From NCBI RefSeq assembly GCF_900110435.1, contig NZ_FODT01000001.1, forward strand, positions 372,001-436,000: a stretch of 64,000 bases of DNA, in the 5' to 3' direction. Both the position numbers and the translations under genes were made by a program. The DNA is from Rhodopseudomonas pseudopalustris (GTDB lineage: Bacteria > Pseudomonadota > Alphaproteobacteria > Rhizobiales > Xanthobacteraceae). Positions 43,304-52,724 of the stretch are shown here, piece by piece; the stretch's first letter is position 1, and every line of letters begins with the position of its first letter. The notes beneath the pieces were generated by a model that searched no databases, had not been told where the DNA came from, and saw nothing but the letters and a program-made list of their open reading frames with translations.

Positions 43304-44853
43304 ACGGGCGTGCAGGCGTTCTCGCTCTCTTTATCCGCGATCTTCCGCAAATGAAGGCGATCCAGCTTGCCGGTGGCATTGTGCGGCAACGCGCCGATAA
43401 AGGACACGTATCTGGGGACCTTGTAGCCGGCGATTTCGGCGCGGCAATATCTGATGATGTCGTCTTCCGTCAGCGCAACCGAGGGATCACGAACCACATA
43501 GGCGCGACCGACCTCGCCCCATTTCTCATCCGCTTCGGCGACCACCGCGACCTCGACCACGCCTGCGAGCTTCTCGATGACCCGCTCGACCTCGGCCGGG
43601 TAGACGTTCTCGCCGCCGGATATGTACATGTTCTTGGATCGGTCGACGATGTAGAAATAGCCGTCCTCGTCCTGACGCGCCATGTCGCCGGTCCGGAACC
43701 ACCCGTCGCGAAACGCCGACCGACTCTCCTCGGGGCGATTCCAGTACCCCGTGGTAATCGAGGGGCCGCGCACGCAGAGTTCGCCGATATCGCCAGGCGC
43801 GACCGCCGCGCCGTCCTTGTCGGCGATCAGCGTCTCGACATGCACGATCGGAAGTCCGGCCGAACCGAGCTTGTCGAAGCCGCGCTCGGCGCTGAGGATC
43901 GTCACTGTCGGTCCGGTCTCGGTCATGCCGAAGGTCTGCTGCATACTGACGCCCTTGTCGGCATAGGCCTGCAGCAAGGGAATCGGCATCGGCGCGCCAC
44001 CGACGCCGAGGCTGCGCACCCCCCGCAGATCGGCCTCGGCGAACTCCGGCAACAAGCGCATGAACAGGTAGTTCGCCGGTACGCCGAAGGTGTGACTGAC
44101 CGGCGATTCCTTGCGCCCCATCAGCGCGAGCGCGCGCGGCGGATCGAAACGGCGCATCACCGTCACGGTCGCGCCGGCATGTAGCGCGGGATTGGCCGGG
44201 AGATTGAGACCGCTGGTGTGAAACATCGGCAGGAATGTCAGGCCATGGCTGTCCGGCGTCAATCCGGTCGAGAAGCCGTAATTGACCGCATGATACAGCA
44301 CCATCTGGTAGGAGATCAGCACGCCCTTCGGGCGACCGGTGGTGCCCGACGTATAGATCAGCGTCCAGGTGTCGCCGAGCGTTCCGCCGTGACGCGGACC
44401 GCGCGGAGCGTGGCCGGCGATCGCCTCCTCATAGGCGCAGGCCTGGCCCGATTCGTTCATTTCGACCGGCGTCGCGCCGACGGCCGCGGCGATATCGGCC
44501 ACCACAGCGCGGAATTCGCAATCGTGGAACACGACGCGCGCGCCGCAATCCCGGATCACCTCGATCAATTCGGGCGCGGCGAGCCTGACATTGAGCGGCA
44601 CGAACAGCGCCCCGACGCGCATACAGGCGAACTGGATTTCGAGAATGTTGGTCGAGTTGTGCCCCAGCGTCGCCACCCGATCGCCCGCGGCGATCCCAAG
44701 CGTGTCCAGCATGAAGGCAGCCAGCGCACCGACGCGCCGATCGAGTTCGGCATAAGAAAAACTGCGCCCGGAAAAGTCGTCGACGAGCGCGACGCGCTCG
44801 GGCCGGCTCTTCGCATGGGAGGCAATCCAGTCGTAAATCGCGATGTCGGTCAT
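43300..44853 (-). CDS. AMP-dependent acyl-CoA synthetase
   Basis: A 517-residue ANL ligase. Motifs: IYTSGTTGRPKGV (about 168-180), QTFGMTETGPT (about 318-328), RTGDMARQDEDGYFYIVDRSKN (about 388-409), ISGGENVYPAEVE, and the C-terminal LPHNATGKLDR with the catalytic Lys. ATG 44853 (MTDIAIYDW) is chosen; 21 codons upstream in frame lack family character. It starts 149 bp after the binding-protein gene on the same strand and overlaps gntR, so it may be the CoA-activation step for the imported acid. Confidence 0.93.
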   Translation of the reverse strand: MTDIAIYDWIASHAKSRPERVALVDDFSGRSFSYAELDRRVGALAAFMLDTLGIAAGDRVATLGHNSTNILEIQFACMRVGALFVPLNVRLAAPELIEVIRDCGARVVFHDCEFRAVVADIAAAVGATPVEMNESGQACAYEEAIAGHAPRGPRHGGTLGDTWTLIYTSGTTGRPKGVLISYQMVLYHAVNYGFSTGLTPDSHGLTFLPMFHTSGLNLPANPALHAGATVTVMRRFDPPRALALMGRKESPVSHTFGVPANYLFMRLLPEFAEADLRGVRSLGVGGAPMPIPLLQAYADKGVSMQQTFGMTETGPTVTILSAERGFDKLGSAGLPIVHVETLIADKDGAAVAPGDIGELCVRGPSITTGYWNRPEESRSAFRDGWFRTGDMARQDEDGYFYIVDRSKNMYISGGENVYPAEVERVIEKLAGVVEVAVVAEADEKWGEVGRAYVVRDPSVALTEDDIIRYCRAEIAGYKVPRYVSFIGALPHNATGKLDRLHLRKIADKESENACTPV

Positions 44854-45002
44854 TGTCGGCGCCAGAGTTAGGGCAGGTTCGCGAGCTGTTCGCCCGCAAA
44901 CCTGCGGAAGATGCATTCAGTCGACCGCACGGTCTTGCGACAGTGGGATTCGACCCAGGGATCGGGCTGGTCCGGCGGCGCAGGCGACGCCGGACCGGCC
45001 GC

Positions 45003-46235
45003 TTACTGCGCGTTGAGATCGGTCGTGCGCTGCGCTTCGGGGACGACGATGTCGGCCCCCTTGGCGACGGTGATCAGCTCGTAGATGTCGCCCAGTTCCT
45101 TGGAGCTCGCCGGATTCTTCATCTTGTAGACGAAGAAGTCCTGCATCCACTGATGGTCCTTGGCCCGAATCACCAGCGGATTCGGCTTCAGCGAATCCTT
45201 GACCTCGTGGTTCTCCAGAGCGGCGACGATCTTGGCGCTGTCGAGCGATCCGGCTCGCTGGATCGCCCGAAGGGTCTCGCGCACGCCGAGATAGGCATTG
45301 ACGGTGTTGGTGGTCGGAACCGGGTACTCGGCCTTCGGGAACTGCTTCTGATAGCGGTCCTTGAATGCCAGCGCATCAGCGGCCGGAACGTTGTAGTGCC
45401 ACTCGATTCCAGCCAGCGCGATCAGCTGGTTCTTTTCCCGACCGATCGCCCAGCTGTCCTCGAAATCCAGCAGCGGCACCACGATCTTGGTCTGCTTGTA
45501 GAGTTCGAACTCCCAGATCTGCTCGAGCAGCGCCGTCGCGTCGACGCCAGCGACGTTGATGATCAGCATTTCCGGTTTGGCGTTGCGGATCGCGATGATC
45601 TGGCTGCTGAAGTCACGGGTGTTCAGCGGGATCTTGATCTCGCCGACCTCCTTGACGCCGCCCTTCTCCTTGAGCACGCGGCGCTGTTCGCCGGTCTGGG
45701 CGTGGCCGAAGGAATAGTCGTGGGTCAGGAACATCGCGGTCTTGCCGAGCTTGATCGCTTCCGGAATCACGGCGTTGGCGATCATGCTGCTCGGCGCCGG
45801 CACGAGAAACGCGTATTTGCCGGCCTTGGTGGTCACCAGCTCTTCGGCGTTGGGATCGATCGCCAGATCGATGACCTTGTTGCGCTGCGCGAATTCGAAC
45901 ATCGTCGCGCTCACCGCACTGCCGCCGCCATTGACGAAGAAGGCGACCTTGTCCTGCTCCAGCATCTGCGTCGCCTTGCGGGTGGTCTGCGCAGGCGTAC
46001 CGGCGTCCTCGTAGACGACGACGACCTTCTTGCCCAGAATGCCGCCGGCGCTGTTCACTTCCTCGACCGCCATGTCGATACCAAGACGCTCGGTCACGCC
46101 GAGGAAGCCGTAATTGCCGCTCAGCGGCAGCAAGGCGCCGACCTTGATGGTGTCCTGCGCCTGTGCCGCCGTGGCCAGCAATGCGGCGCCGGCAAGCGCC
46201 GCATTGCGAAGTAGTCTGGTCATCTTGGTCGTCAT
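45003..46235 (-). CDS. Branched-chain amino acid type ABC transporter substrate-binding protein
   Basis: A 410-residue periplasmic binding protein (Peripla_BP_6). A signal peptide (1 to about 27, ending TAAQAQD) is followed by TIKVGALLPLSGNYGFLGVTERLG. Other features: VVVYEDAGTPAQTTRKATQ (about 70-88) and VVPLLDFEDSW. ATG 46235 has GGAGGAAG ahead. It serves LivHMGF in the same operon and is separated from it by the aldehyde dehydrogenase gene. Homologues bind amides, aromatic acids or leucine; ligand not determined. Confidence 0.93.
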   Translation of the reverse strand: MTTKMTRLLRNAALAGAALLATAAQAQDTIKVGALLPLSGNYGFLGVTERLGIDMAVEEVNSAGGILGKKVVVVYEDAGTPAQTTRKATQMLEQDKVAFFVNGGGSAVSATMFEFAQRNKVIDLAIDPNAEELVTTKAGKYAFLVPAPSSMIANAVIPEAIKLGKTAMFLTHDYSFGHAQTGEQRRVLKEKGGVKEVGEIKIPLNTRDFSSQIIAIRNAKPEMLIINVAGVDATALLEQIWEFELYKQTKIVVPLLDFEDSWAIGREKNQLIALAGIEWHYNVPAADALAFKDRYQKQFPKAEYPVPTTNTVNAYLGVRETLRAIQRAGSLDSAKIVAALENHEVKDSLKPNPLVIRAKDHQWMQDFFVYKMKNPASSKELGDIYELITVAKGADIVVPEAQRTTDLNAQ

Positions 46236-46302
46236 TCTCTTCCTCCGACTTTCTTGTTTTGGAACGGTTTTCGTTTCTTTGAAGGGTTTGCCGCGCCGAC
46301 GC

Positions 46303-47820
46303 TCAGCGCAGATTGATCCAGACGGTCTTGAGCTGGGTGTACTTCTCCAAAGCGTGGAGAGAACGATCGCGACCAAAACCCGATTGCTTCACGCCGCCGA
46401 ACGGCACGGTCATGTCGCCGGCGTCGTAGCAGTTCACCCAGACCAGCCCGGCTTTCAGACGCTGGCCCATCCGGTGCGCCCGGTTGAGATCGCGCGTCCA
46501 GACCGCGGCTGCGAGGCCGTACATCGAGTCATTGGCGATACTGATCGCTTCGTCGTCGCTCTCGAACTCGATCACCGACAGCACCGGGCCGAAGATCTCT
46601 TCCTGCGCGATCCGCATCGCCGCACCGACGCCATCGAAAATGGTCGGTTCGATAAAGCAGCCGCCTTCGACCGGCTGCACCGGCTTGCCGCCCGCTACCA
46701 GTCTGGCGCCCTCGCCGGCGCCGATCTCGATGTAGTCGAGAACGCGGCGCGCCTGTTCGACGCTCACGATCGAGCCGAGAATCGTCGCCGGGTCCATCGG
46801 GTCCGCCGGCGTCATACGCTTGGTGAAGGCGACCAGCTTCTCCATGAACTGCGCCTTGACGGCCTTGTGGACAAGCAACCGCGAGCCGGCATTGCAGACC
46901 TGCCCCTGGTTGAAGAAGATCCCCATCGCCGCGGCCTTCACGGCGGCGTCGATGTCGTAGACGTCATCGAAGATGATGTTCGGGCTCTTGCCACCGCATT
47001 CGAGCCAGACCTGCTTCATGTTCGACTGCGCCGAATAGCCGAGGAAGTACTTGCCGACCTGCGTCGAGCCGGTGAAGGCCAGCACGTCGACATCCGGGTG
47101 CAGGCCGAGCGCCTTGCCGGCGGTCTCGCCGAAGCCGGTCACGACATTGAAGACGCCGTTCGGAATCCCGGCTTCGGTCGCAAGCTCGGCGACCCGCAGC
47201 GCGGTCAGCGGCGATTGCTCGGCCGGCTTCAGCACGAGGCTGTTGCCGGTGGCCAGGATAGGCGCGAACTTCCAAGCCGCCATCAGCAGCGGAAAATTCC
47301 ACGGCACCACCGCGCCGACCACGCCGACGGCTTCGCGGCGCACCAGAGCCAGCGACTTGTCACCGGTCGGTGCGACCTCGTCATACAGCTTGTCGATCGC
47401 CTCGGCGGTCCAGCTGATGGCCTCTTCGACCTGAGGAATGTCCACGGCGCGCGAGAAACGGATCGGCTTGCCGACATCGAGCGTTTCGAGCAAAGCGAGT
47501 TCGTCGCGATGTTCGCGCACCAGCTTTGCGAATTGCAGCAGCACTTTCTTGCGCTGGGCCGGGGTCTGACGCGACCAGACGCCGCTCTCGAACGCCGTGC
47601 GGGCCGCCTTGACCGCACGATCGATATCCTCGGCATCGCCGGCGGCGACGTCGGTGATGGTCCGGCCGTCGATCGGGCTGATACACGCAAAGGTGCTGCC
47701 GGACGCAGCCGGCTGCCAGCCGCCATCGATGTAGAGCTGATTGCGTGGCGTGACCTTCAGACCGCGCTCGTGCCAGTCGTCCCGGCTCGGCTCCGGCTTC
47801 TTGGTGGTCTTCGTCGTCAT
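46303..47820 (-). CDS. Aldehyde dehydrogenase (NAD(P)-dependent)
   Basis: A 505-residue ALDH-superfamily enzyme oxidising an aldehyde to an acid. GPWNF-type region VVPWNFPLLMAAWK (about 166-179), Glu in LECGGKSPNIIFDD (about 268-281) and the nucleophilic Cys in FNQGQVCNAGSRL (about 299-311), and the C-terminal PFGGVKQSGFGRDRS. ATG 47820 with AGGAG ahead is used. It is inserted between livF and the binding protein, so it probably acts on the transported compound or a product of it, and the acid may feed the ligase downstream. Confidence 0.95.
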   Translation of the reverse strand: MTTKTTKKPEPSRDDWHERGLKVTPRNQLYIDGGWQPAASGSTFACISPIDGRTITDVAAGDAEDIDRAVKAARTAFESGVWSRQTPAQRKKVLLQFAKLVREHRDELALLETLDVGKPIRFSRAVDIPQVEEAISWTAEAIDKLYDEVAPTGDKSLALVRREAVGVVGAVVPWNFPLLMAAWKFAPILATGNSLVLKPAEQSPLTALRVAELATEAGIPNGVFNVVTGFGETAGKALGLHPDVDVLAFTGSTQVGKYFLGYSAQSNMKQVWLECGGKSPNIIFDDVYDIDAAVKAAAMGIFFNQGQVCNAGSRLLVHKAVKAQFMEKLVAFTKRMTPADPMDPATILGSIVSVEQARRVLDYIEIGAGEGARLVAGGKPVQPVEGGCFIEPTIFDGVGAAMRIAQEEIFGPVLSVIEFESDDEAISIANDSMYGLAAAVWTRDLNRAHRMGQRLKAGLVWVNCYDAGDMTVPFGGVKQSGFGRDRSLHALEKYTQLKTVWINLR

Positions 47821-47842
47821 GTTCGGGACTCCTGGAGAAATG

Positions 47843-48541
47843 TCAGATGCCGAGCAGATCGCTGCGCAGCTTTTCGTTGTTGCGGATGAACTCTGCGCTG
47901 CCTTCGGCAACGATCGCGCCGTGATCGAGCACGTAGCAACGGTCGGCCAGAGCGAGCGCGACGTTGATGTTCTGTTCGACCAGCAGCACCGTCATTGCAT
48001 CCTGCTTGAGGCGCGCAATCGCATGGACGAGTTCTTCGACCACGATCGGCGCGAGACCTTCGGTCGGCTCGTCCAGCAACAGCAGATCCGGATTGCCCAT
48101 CAGCGCGCGCGCGATCGACAGCATCTGCTGTTCGCCGCCGCTCAGATTTCCACCGGCGCGGTCTTTGATTTGCTTCAGTTTCGGGAAGACTTGATAGACG
48201 CGCTCGAGCGACCAGGTGGTCTCCGACGTGCCGCGCTTCTGACCGAGCTTCAGATTCTCCTCGACCGTGAGCACGGGGAAAATCCGGCGATCTTCAGGAA
48301 CGAAGCCGATGCCGGCCTGGGCGATCCGGTACGGCACCCAACCCTGGATCTCCGCCGACCTGAACTCGATCGCGCCTTTGCGCGGCGGCGACAGCCCCAT
48401 GATCGACCGCAGCGTCGTGGTCTTTCCGGCGCCGTTGCGGCCGAGCAGCGCGACGCATTCGCCTGCCGCAATGGTCAGGCTGAGGTCGAACAGGATGTGG
48501 GCATTGCCGTAGTAGGTGTTGATATCGCGCACCTCAAGCAT
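47843..48541 (-). CDS. livF: Branched-chain amino acid type ABC transporter ATPase LivF
   Basis: A 232-residue cytosolic ATPase. Walker A GRNGAGKTT (about 35-43), signature LSGGEQQML (about 131-139), Walker B LLLLDEPTEGLAP (about 150-162) and the H-loop region VEQNINVAL. It shares an 8-bp overlap with livG and powers LivHM together with LivG. Confidence 0.96.
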   Translation of the reverse strand: MLEVRDINTYYGNAHILFDLSLTIAAGECVALLGRNGAGKTTTLRSIMGLSPPRKGAIEFRSAEIQGWVPYRIAQAGIGFVPEDRRIFPVLTVEENLKLGQKRGTSETTWSLERVYQVFPKLKQIKDRAGGNLSGGEQQMLSIARALMGNPDLLLLDEPTEGLAPIVVEELVHAIARLKQDAMTVLLVEQNINVALALADRCYVLDHGAIVAEGSAEFIRNNEKLRSDLLGI

Positions 48542-49310
48542 GGGCGGCCCTCTCCTGTGGCAGGTCGTAGCGCCCGCTTCCGAGATAGGCTTCCTGGACG
48601 GCGGGGTTGGCCTGGATCTCCGCCGGCGTGCCGGATGCGAGCAGGCGGCCCTGGCTGAGCACCAGAATGGTGTCCGAGATCGACAGCACCACCGACATGT
48701 GATGCTCGACCAGAACGACGGTCAGGCTCTGTGCGAGCTCGCGCACGAACTCGCCCATGATCGAACTCTCATACATCCCGAGGCCGCTCATCGGCTCATC
48801 CAGCAGCAACGTCTTGGGACGGGTCGCGAGCGACAGGCCGATCTCGAGATGGCGGCGATGGCCGTGGGACAGGTCGCAGGCCCGGACCTTGCGCTTGTCC
48901 GGCAAGCGGATGCGTTCGGTGATTTCGGCGACCTCGTCCTCGACCGGGCCGTGGACGTCGGCCGCGCAGAACAGCTTGCGCGATCGTCCGTGCCGCCGTT
49001 GCACGGCGACACGGATGTTCTCCTCCACGGTCAACGCATCGAAGACGTTGAGAATCTGGAAGGTCCGTGTCAGGCCGCAACGAACCTTCTGATGCACCGG
49101 CATGTCGGTGACGTCGTTGCCGTCGAAATACACCTTGCCCCGTGTCGGCAGATAGAGGCCGGTGAGCAGATTGAAGAACGACGTCTTGCCGGCGCCGTTG
49201 GGGCCGATGATGGAGGTGAGCTTGCCGGCTGCGATCTCGACGCTCACGCCATCGACCGGCTTGACGGCTCCGAACTGCACCGACAGGTTTTCGGTTCTCA
49301 ACCCGCTCAT
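48534..49310 (-). CDS. livG: Branched-chain amino acid type ABC transporter ATPase LivG
   Basis: A 258-residue ATPase. Walker A GPNGAGKTS (about 36-44), the TRTFQILNVFDALTVEENI motif of LivG, Walker B TLLLDEPMSGLG (about 170-181), and VEHHMSVVLSISD. The signature is LSHGHRRHLEI rather than the usual LSYGQQR/LSGG form. The start ATG overlaps the livM stop (ATGA) and the end overlaps livF by 8 bp. Confidence 0.95.
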   Translation of the reverse strand: MSGLRTENLSVQFGAVKPVDGVSVEIAAGKLTSIIGPNGAGKTSFFNLLTGLYLPTRGKVYFDGNDVTDMPVHQKVRCGLTRTFQILNVFDALTVEENIRVAVQRRHGRSRKLFCAADVHGPVEDEVAEITERIRLPDKRKVRACDLSHGHRRHLEIGLSLATRPKTLLLDEPMSGLGMYESSIMGEFVRELAQSLTVVLVEHHMSVVLSISDTILVLSQGRLLASGTPAEIQANPAVQEAYLGSGRYDLPQERAAHA

Positions 49311-50353
49311 TGGCCCGCTCCGTAGCGCGATGAGGACTGCGCAGAGATCACGGTCTCCCTGGCCGTGCGGCCGAACCTCCGCCGCGCCGAAGCCACGAAT
49401 TTCGAGAAGGCTTCCGGCAGGCCATTGGGGAACGTCGTGACCACGACGATGAAGATCAGCCCGAAGAAGAACATCCAGTGCTGGGTGTAGCCGCTGATCA
49501 GGTCCTGCGCGCCGACGAACACCGCGGCGCCGAGGATCGGGCCGAAGAAGCTGGAGAGGCCGCCGCCGAGCAACGTCAGGATGACGATGTTGCCGGATTC
49601 GATCCAGAACAGGTTCTGCGGATAGGCCGCATACTGGAACCAGGCATAGAGGCCGCCGGCGAGTCCGGAGAACGATCCGGAGATGACGATCGCGGCGAGC
49701 TTGTAGAGGGCGGTGTCGTAGCCGAGATACTGGGTGCGGACCTCGTTGCTCTTGATCGCCGTCAGCAGACTGCCGAACGGTGAATTGGTGATCCGCCAGA
49801 TCAGCCACAGCGCGACCATGAAGATCGCCAGCGTGAAGTAGTAGAAATTGATATGGCTGCTGAGATCGAGGCCGAACGGCGCGGGCCGCTTCAGGCCCGT
49901 CAGCCCGGTCTCGCCGCCGGTCAGCTCATCCCAGCGCAGCGCCACGATGTAGAACATCTGGCCGAACGACAACGTCAGCAGGCCGAAATAGATTCCGCGC
50001 TTCTTTCTGACCAGCAGGCCGACGAACAGTGACGCGACCAGCCCGGCGGCGATCGCTGCGGCCAGGCTGATGACGATTCCATTCAGGCCATAGCGCTGCA
50101 GGATTCCGACCGCATAGGCGCCCGAGCCGAAGAATGCGGCGTGGCCGAAGGAGGCAAGGCCGGTGGTGCCCAGCAGAATGTTGTAGCTCATCGCGAACAG
50201 CGCGATGATCAGCACCTCGGTGGCCAGATTGACGCCGAGGCCGATCGCCGTCAGCAGCCAGGGCAGCACGGTGAATAGCGCCAGCAAGGCGACGAACATC
50301 CGGATCGGCGCGCGCCGAGCGGCGGGAGTCGGGATCAATGCGCTCATCGCCAT
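49307..50353 (-). CDS. livM: Branched-chain amino acid type ABC transporter permease LivM
   Basis: A 348-residue inner-membrane permease with about 8-9 TM helices; the LivM signature segments SYNILLGTTGLASFGHAAFFGSGAY and GGGLSSFFGPILGAAVFV are present. The start ATG 50353 overlaps the livH stop (TGATG). The N-terminus carries a short basic leader before TM1. Confidence 0.95.
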   Translation of the reverse strand: MAMSALIPTPAARRAPIRMFVALLALFTVLPWLLTAIGLGVNLATEVLIIALFAMSYNILLGTTGLASFGHAAFFGSGAYAVGILQRYGLNGIVISLAAAIAAGLVASLFVGLLVRKKRGIYFGLLTLSFGQMFYIVALRWDELTGGETGLTGLKRPAPFGLDLSSHINFYYFTLAIFMVALWLIWRITNSPFGSLLTAIKSNEVRTQYLGYDTALYKLAAIVISGSFSGLAGGLYAWFQYAAYPQNLFWIESGNIVILTLLGGGLSSFFGPILGAAVFVGAQDLISGYTQHWMFFFGLIFIVVVTTFPNGLPEAFSKFVASARRRFGRTARETVISAQSSSRYGAGQ

Positions 50354-51228
50354 CACTCCAGAACGCTGCGGGTGCCGAGCAGACCGCGCGGCCGATAGAT
50401 CAGAACGACGACGGCGAGCACGTACATCATCAGATCGGAGAAGCGCGGGACGACCATGACGGCGAACGAATTGGCGACGCCGACCAGCAGCCCGGCGAGC
50501 ACGCTGCCCCAGAAGCTGCCCATGCCGCCGATCACGACGATGAGGAAGGCCGGAAGCAGTGCGTCGAGGCCCATCTGCGGACGCACGCTCCACAGCGGCG
50601 CGGCGATGATGCCGGCGAGCGCCGCCATCGCGGCGGCGAGGCCGAACACCAGCGCGCGGATGCGCGGCAAGTTCTTGCCGAGGATGCCGACCATCTCGCT
50701 GTCATGCGAGCCGGCCCGGATCATCGCGCCGTAGGGTGTCTTGGCCAGAAACAGCCACACCGAAAAGATCGCGACCAGGGCGAAGCCGCCCATGAACAGC
50801 CGATATTTCGAATACACCATGAAGCCGAGGTCGATGCTTCCCTTGGCGAGGTCCGGCGGCGAGATGGAATAAGCGAGCTTGCCCCAGATCATCTGGATGA
50901 CGTCTTCGCCGGCCATCGCGATGCCGAAGGTCAACAACAGGACAAACAACGGGTCCTTGCCATAGAGGCGCCGGATGAAGGTCTGTTCGAGCATGACGCC
51001 GAGGGCGCCGACGACGAGCGGCGCGATCAGCAGAGCCGGCCAGTAGCCGACCACCTTGTGCAGCGACAGCGCCAGATAGGCGCCGAGCGCGAACAGCAAT
51101 CCATGGGCGAAATTGATGACGCCCATGACGCTCAGCACCATCGTGAAGCCCGAGGCGACCAACGCCAGGATCAATCCCAGGATGACGCCATTGGTCAGCT
51201 GACTGACCACCTCCGCAAGGCTCGGCAT
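50353..51228 (-). CDS. livH: Branched-chain amino acid type ABC transporter permease LivH
   Basis: A 291-residue permease with about 8 TM helices. Signature parts: TNGVILGLILALVASGFTMV near the start, VINFAHGLLFALGAYLAL, and GGMGSFWGSVLAGLLVG near residue 233. It is the first transporter gene, 80 bp after the enoyl-CoA hydratase gene. A GGAGG lies before the ATG. Confidence 0.95.
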   Translation of the reverse strand: MPSLAEVVSQLTNGVILGLILALVASGFTMVLSVMGVINFAHGLLFALGAYLALSLHKVVGYWPALLIAPLVVGALGVMLEQTFIRRLYGKDPLFVLLLTFGIAMAGEDVIQMIWGKLAYSISPPDLAKGSIDLGFMVYSKYRLFMGGFALVAIFSVWLFLAKTPYGAMIRAGSHDSEMVGILGKNLPRIRALVFGLAAAMAALAGIIAAPLWSVRPQMGLDALLPAFLIVVIGGMGSFWGSVLAGLLVGVANSFAVMVVPRFSDLMMYVLAVVVLIYRPRGLLGTRSVLE

Positions 51229-51308
51229 TAGCTTCCTCCAGCCGCACGCCGTCGTTCCGGCAAATCAATGCCGGCGCGGCGCTGTTATCGGTTTGTGATT
51301 GGTTCGTT

Positions 51309-52121
51309 CTACTTTCCGGTGAAACGCGCCGGACGTCGCTCGATGAAGTGAGCGACACCCTCGCGGAAATCGTCGCTCTGGATGCTGAGGAACATCTCGC
51401 GATTGGCGTCGGAAATCGCGTCGCCCAATTCCTGGTACGGCGCCTCCCAGAGCTGCCGCTTCATCACCTGCACCGAGCGCGGCGACACTTCGGTCGCAAG
51501 CACCGCCGCAAGCGCCATCGCGGCGGGCATCAGCTGGTCCGGCGGCAGGACGCGGCCGACAAGGCCCATCTCGCGCGCTTCGGCGGCATCGATCTTGCGC
51601 GACGTCAGCAGCAGATCGATGGCGTTGGCGTGGCCCACCACGCGCGGCAGGATCCAGGCAATGCCGTGCTCCGCAATCAGTCCGCGCTTGGCGAAAGCCG
51701 TCGCGAACACCGCCTTCTCCGACGCCAGACGGAAATCGCTGTACAGCGCCATCACCAGGCCGAGACCGGCGGCGGCGCCATTGATGGCGCTGATGATCGG
51801 CTTGTTCGACGCCGGAAAGTAGGAATAGCGGGTCTGATAGTCGGCGCGCCGGTTCATGTCATAGGGGCGCATCCAGTCACGGCGCTGGATGTCGTCCGGC
51901 GGCAGCACCTCCAGCTCATCCATGTCCATACCGGCGCAGAAGGCCTTGCCCTTTCCGGTGAGAACAATGGCGCGCACAGCCAAGTCAGCATCCGCCTGCT
52001 CGATCGCATCGCGCAATTCGTTTTCGAGAACTTGCGTCAGCGCGTTCATGCGCTCGGGCCGGTTCAGACTGATCACGGCGACCTGACCGTCCACCTCATA
52101 GGTCAACTGACTGAAGCTCAA
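51309..52121 (-). CDS. Enoyl-CoA hydratase/isomerase family protein
   Basis: A 270-residue crotonase-fold protein. AFCAGMDMDE (about 60-69) and GAAAGLGLVMALYSDF (about 116-131) form the oxyanion-hole motifs; the usual first catalytic Glu is Val. LIAEHGIAWILPR (about 147-159) keeps an acidic residue near the second site. TTG 52121 with GGGGAGG six bases ahead is the best start; a GTG 24 bp upstream has no such site. First gene of the ten-gene run. Confidence 0.85.
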   Translation of the reverse strand: MSFSQLTYEVDGQVAVISLNRPERMNALTQVLENELRDAIEQADADLAVRAIVLTGKGKAFCAGMDMDELEVLPPDDIQRRDWMRPYDMNRRADYQTRYSYFPASNKPIISAINGAAAGLGLVMALYSDFRLASEKAVFATAFAKRGLIAEHGIAWILPRVVGHANAIDLLLTSRKIDAAEAREMGLVGRVLPPDQLMPAAMALAAVLATEVSPRSVQVMKRQLWEAPYQELGDAISDANREMFLSIQSDDFREGVAHFIERRPARFTGK

Positions 52122-52160
52122 CGCAAACCTCCCCTGACCAAGCACGGCTCATTTTTGAAC

Positions 52161-52198
52161 ACTATAGGTTCTTTAGTGGTACATCAGTTTAATGTCAA
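52161..52198 (-). promoter_or_regulatory. Candidate promoter/operator of the ten-gene Liv/CoA operon
   Basis: On the minus strand TTGACA (52193-52198) is followed after 17 bp by a weak TAAAGA (52170-52175). CACTA...TAGTG (52161-52165 and 52175-52179) forms an inverted repeat over this region that could be an operator, for instance for the GntR encoded in the operon. The -35 is strong, the -10 poor. From here to 52620 I see no gene. Confidence 0.4.
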
Positions 52199-52620
52199 CG
52201 ACTTGCGGGGCTACCGAGATCGATGGGGAGAAACGGCCGATGCAGGCGATGGCGTCGTCTGGAGACAGATGTCGACCACGTCGATCCGTGATCTCGGCTG
52301 GTTCGGCCGCGACTTCTCGCACGCGTCGACGATGTGTCCCGGCGCAGCGGCCCACAGGACGATGTCGCGGTGCGGGTGCGATGAAACTGGTAACTGCATT
52401 TTTTTGGCGCGCGCTGTGAGGCGTCCAACCTTCGAGCGGCGAATGGCCGCATTCCGCGAAAGTCGATGCGACTGATTGTTCGGCGGCGCGCTCCGTCGAT
52501 GCAAGCAATTGAGATTGCCGAATAATCCACGTGGGCGCCAACCTCACAGGCGGTCGAACCAGGCCCTTGCGCAAAAAGTTGGTAGCTCACATATTGTCGA
52601 CGCGGGCCGGGCCCCTCTGG

Positions 52621-52686
52621 CGACCCTGATGGTCGTGATGTCGGACCGCATCGAGTGCGCTCGATGCCCGGGGTCCGACCAGTTTT
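52621..52686 (+). promoter_or_regulatory. Structured leader upstream of the TerC-like gene
   Basis: Two hairpins are visible. The first, CGACC/GGTCG (52621-52625 and 52631-52635), is short. The second has an 8-bp outer stem GTCGGACC/GGTCCGAC (52640-52647, 52672-52679) around an inner 8-bp hairpin GCATCGAG/CTCGATGC (52648-52655, 52660-52667), followed within 3 nt by TTTT. This could be an attenuator or the expression platform of a regulatory RNA. I cannot see the conserved GGGGAGTA motif of the manganese yybP-ykoY riboswitch. Confidence 0.5.
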
Positions 52687-52724
52687 CCCGATCGAGCTGC
52701 ACTCCCTGACAAGGAGGCGGCATT

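Noticed and set aside
52540-52724. yybP-ykoY manganese riboswitch before terC
   Set aside because: The conserved GGGGAGTA and CAACATAC-like segments could not be found, although hairpins are present.
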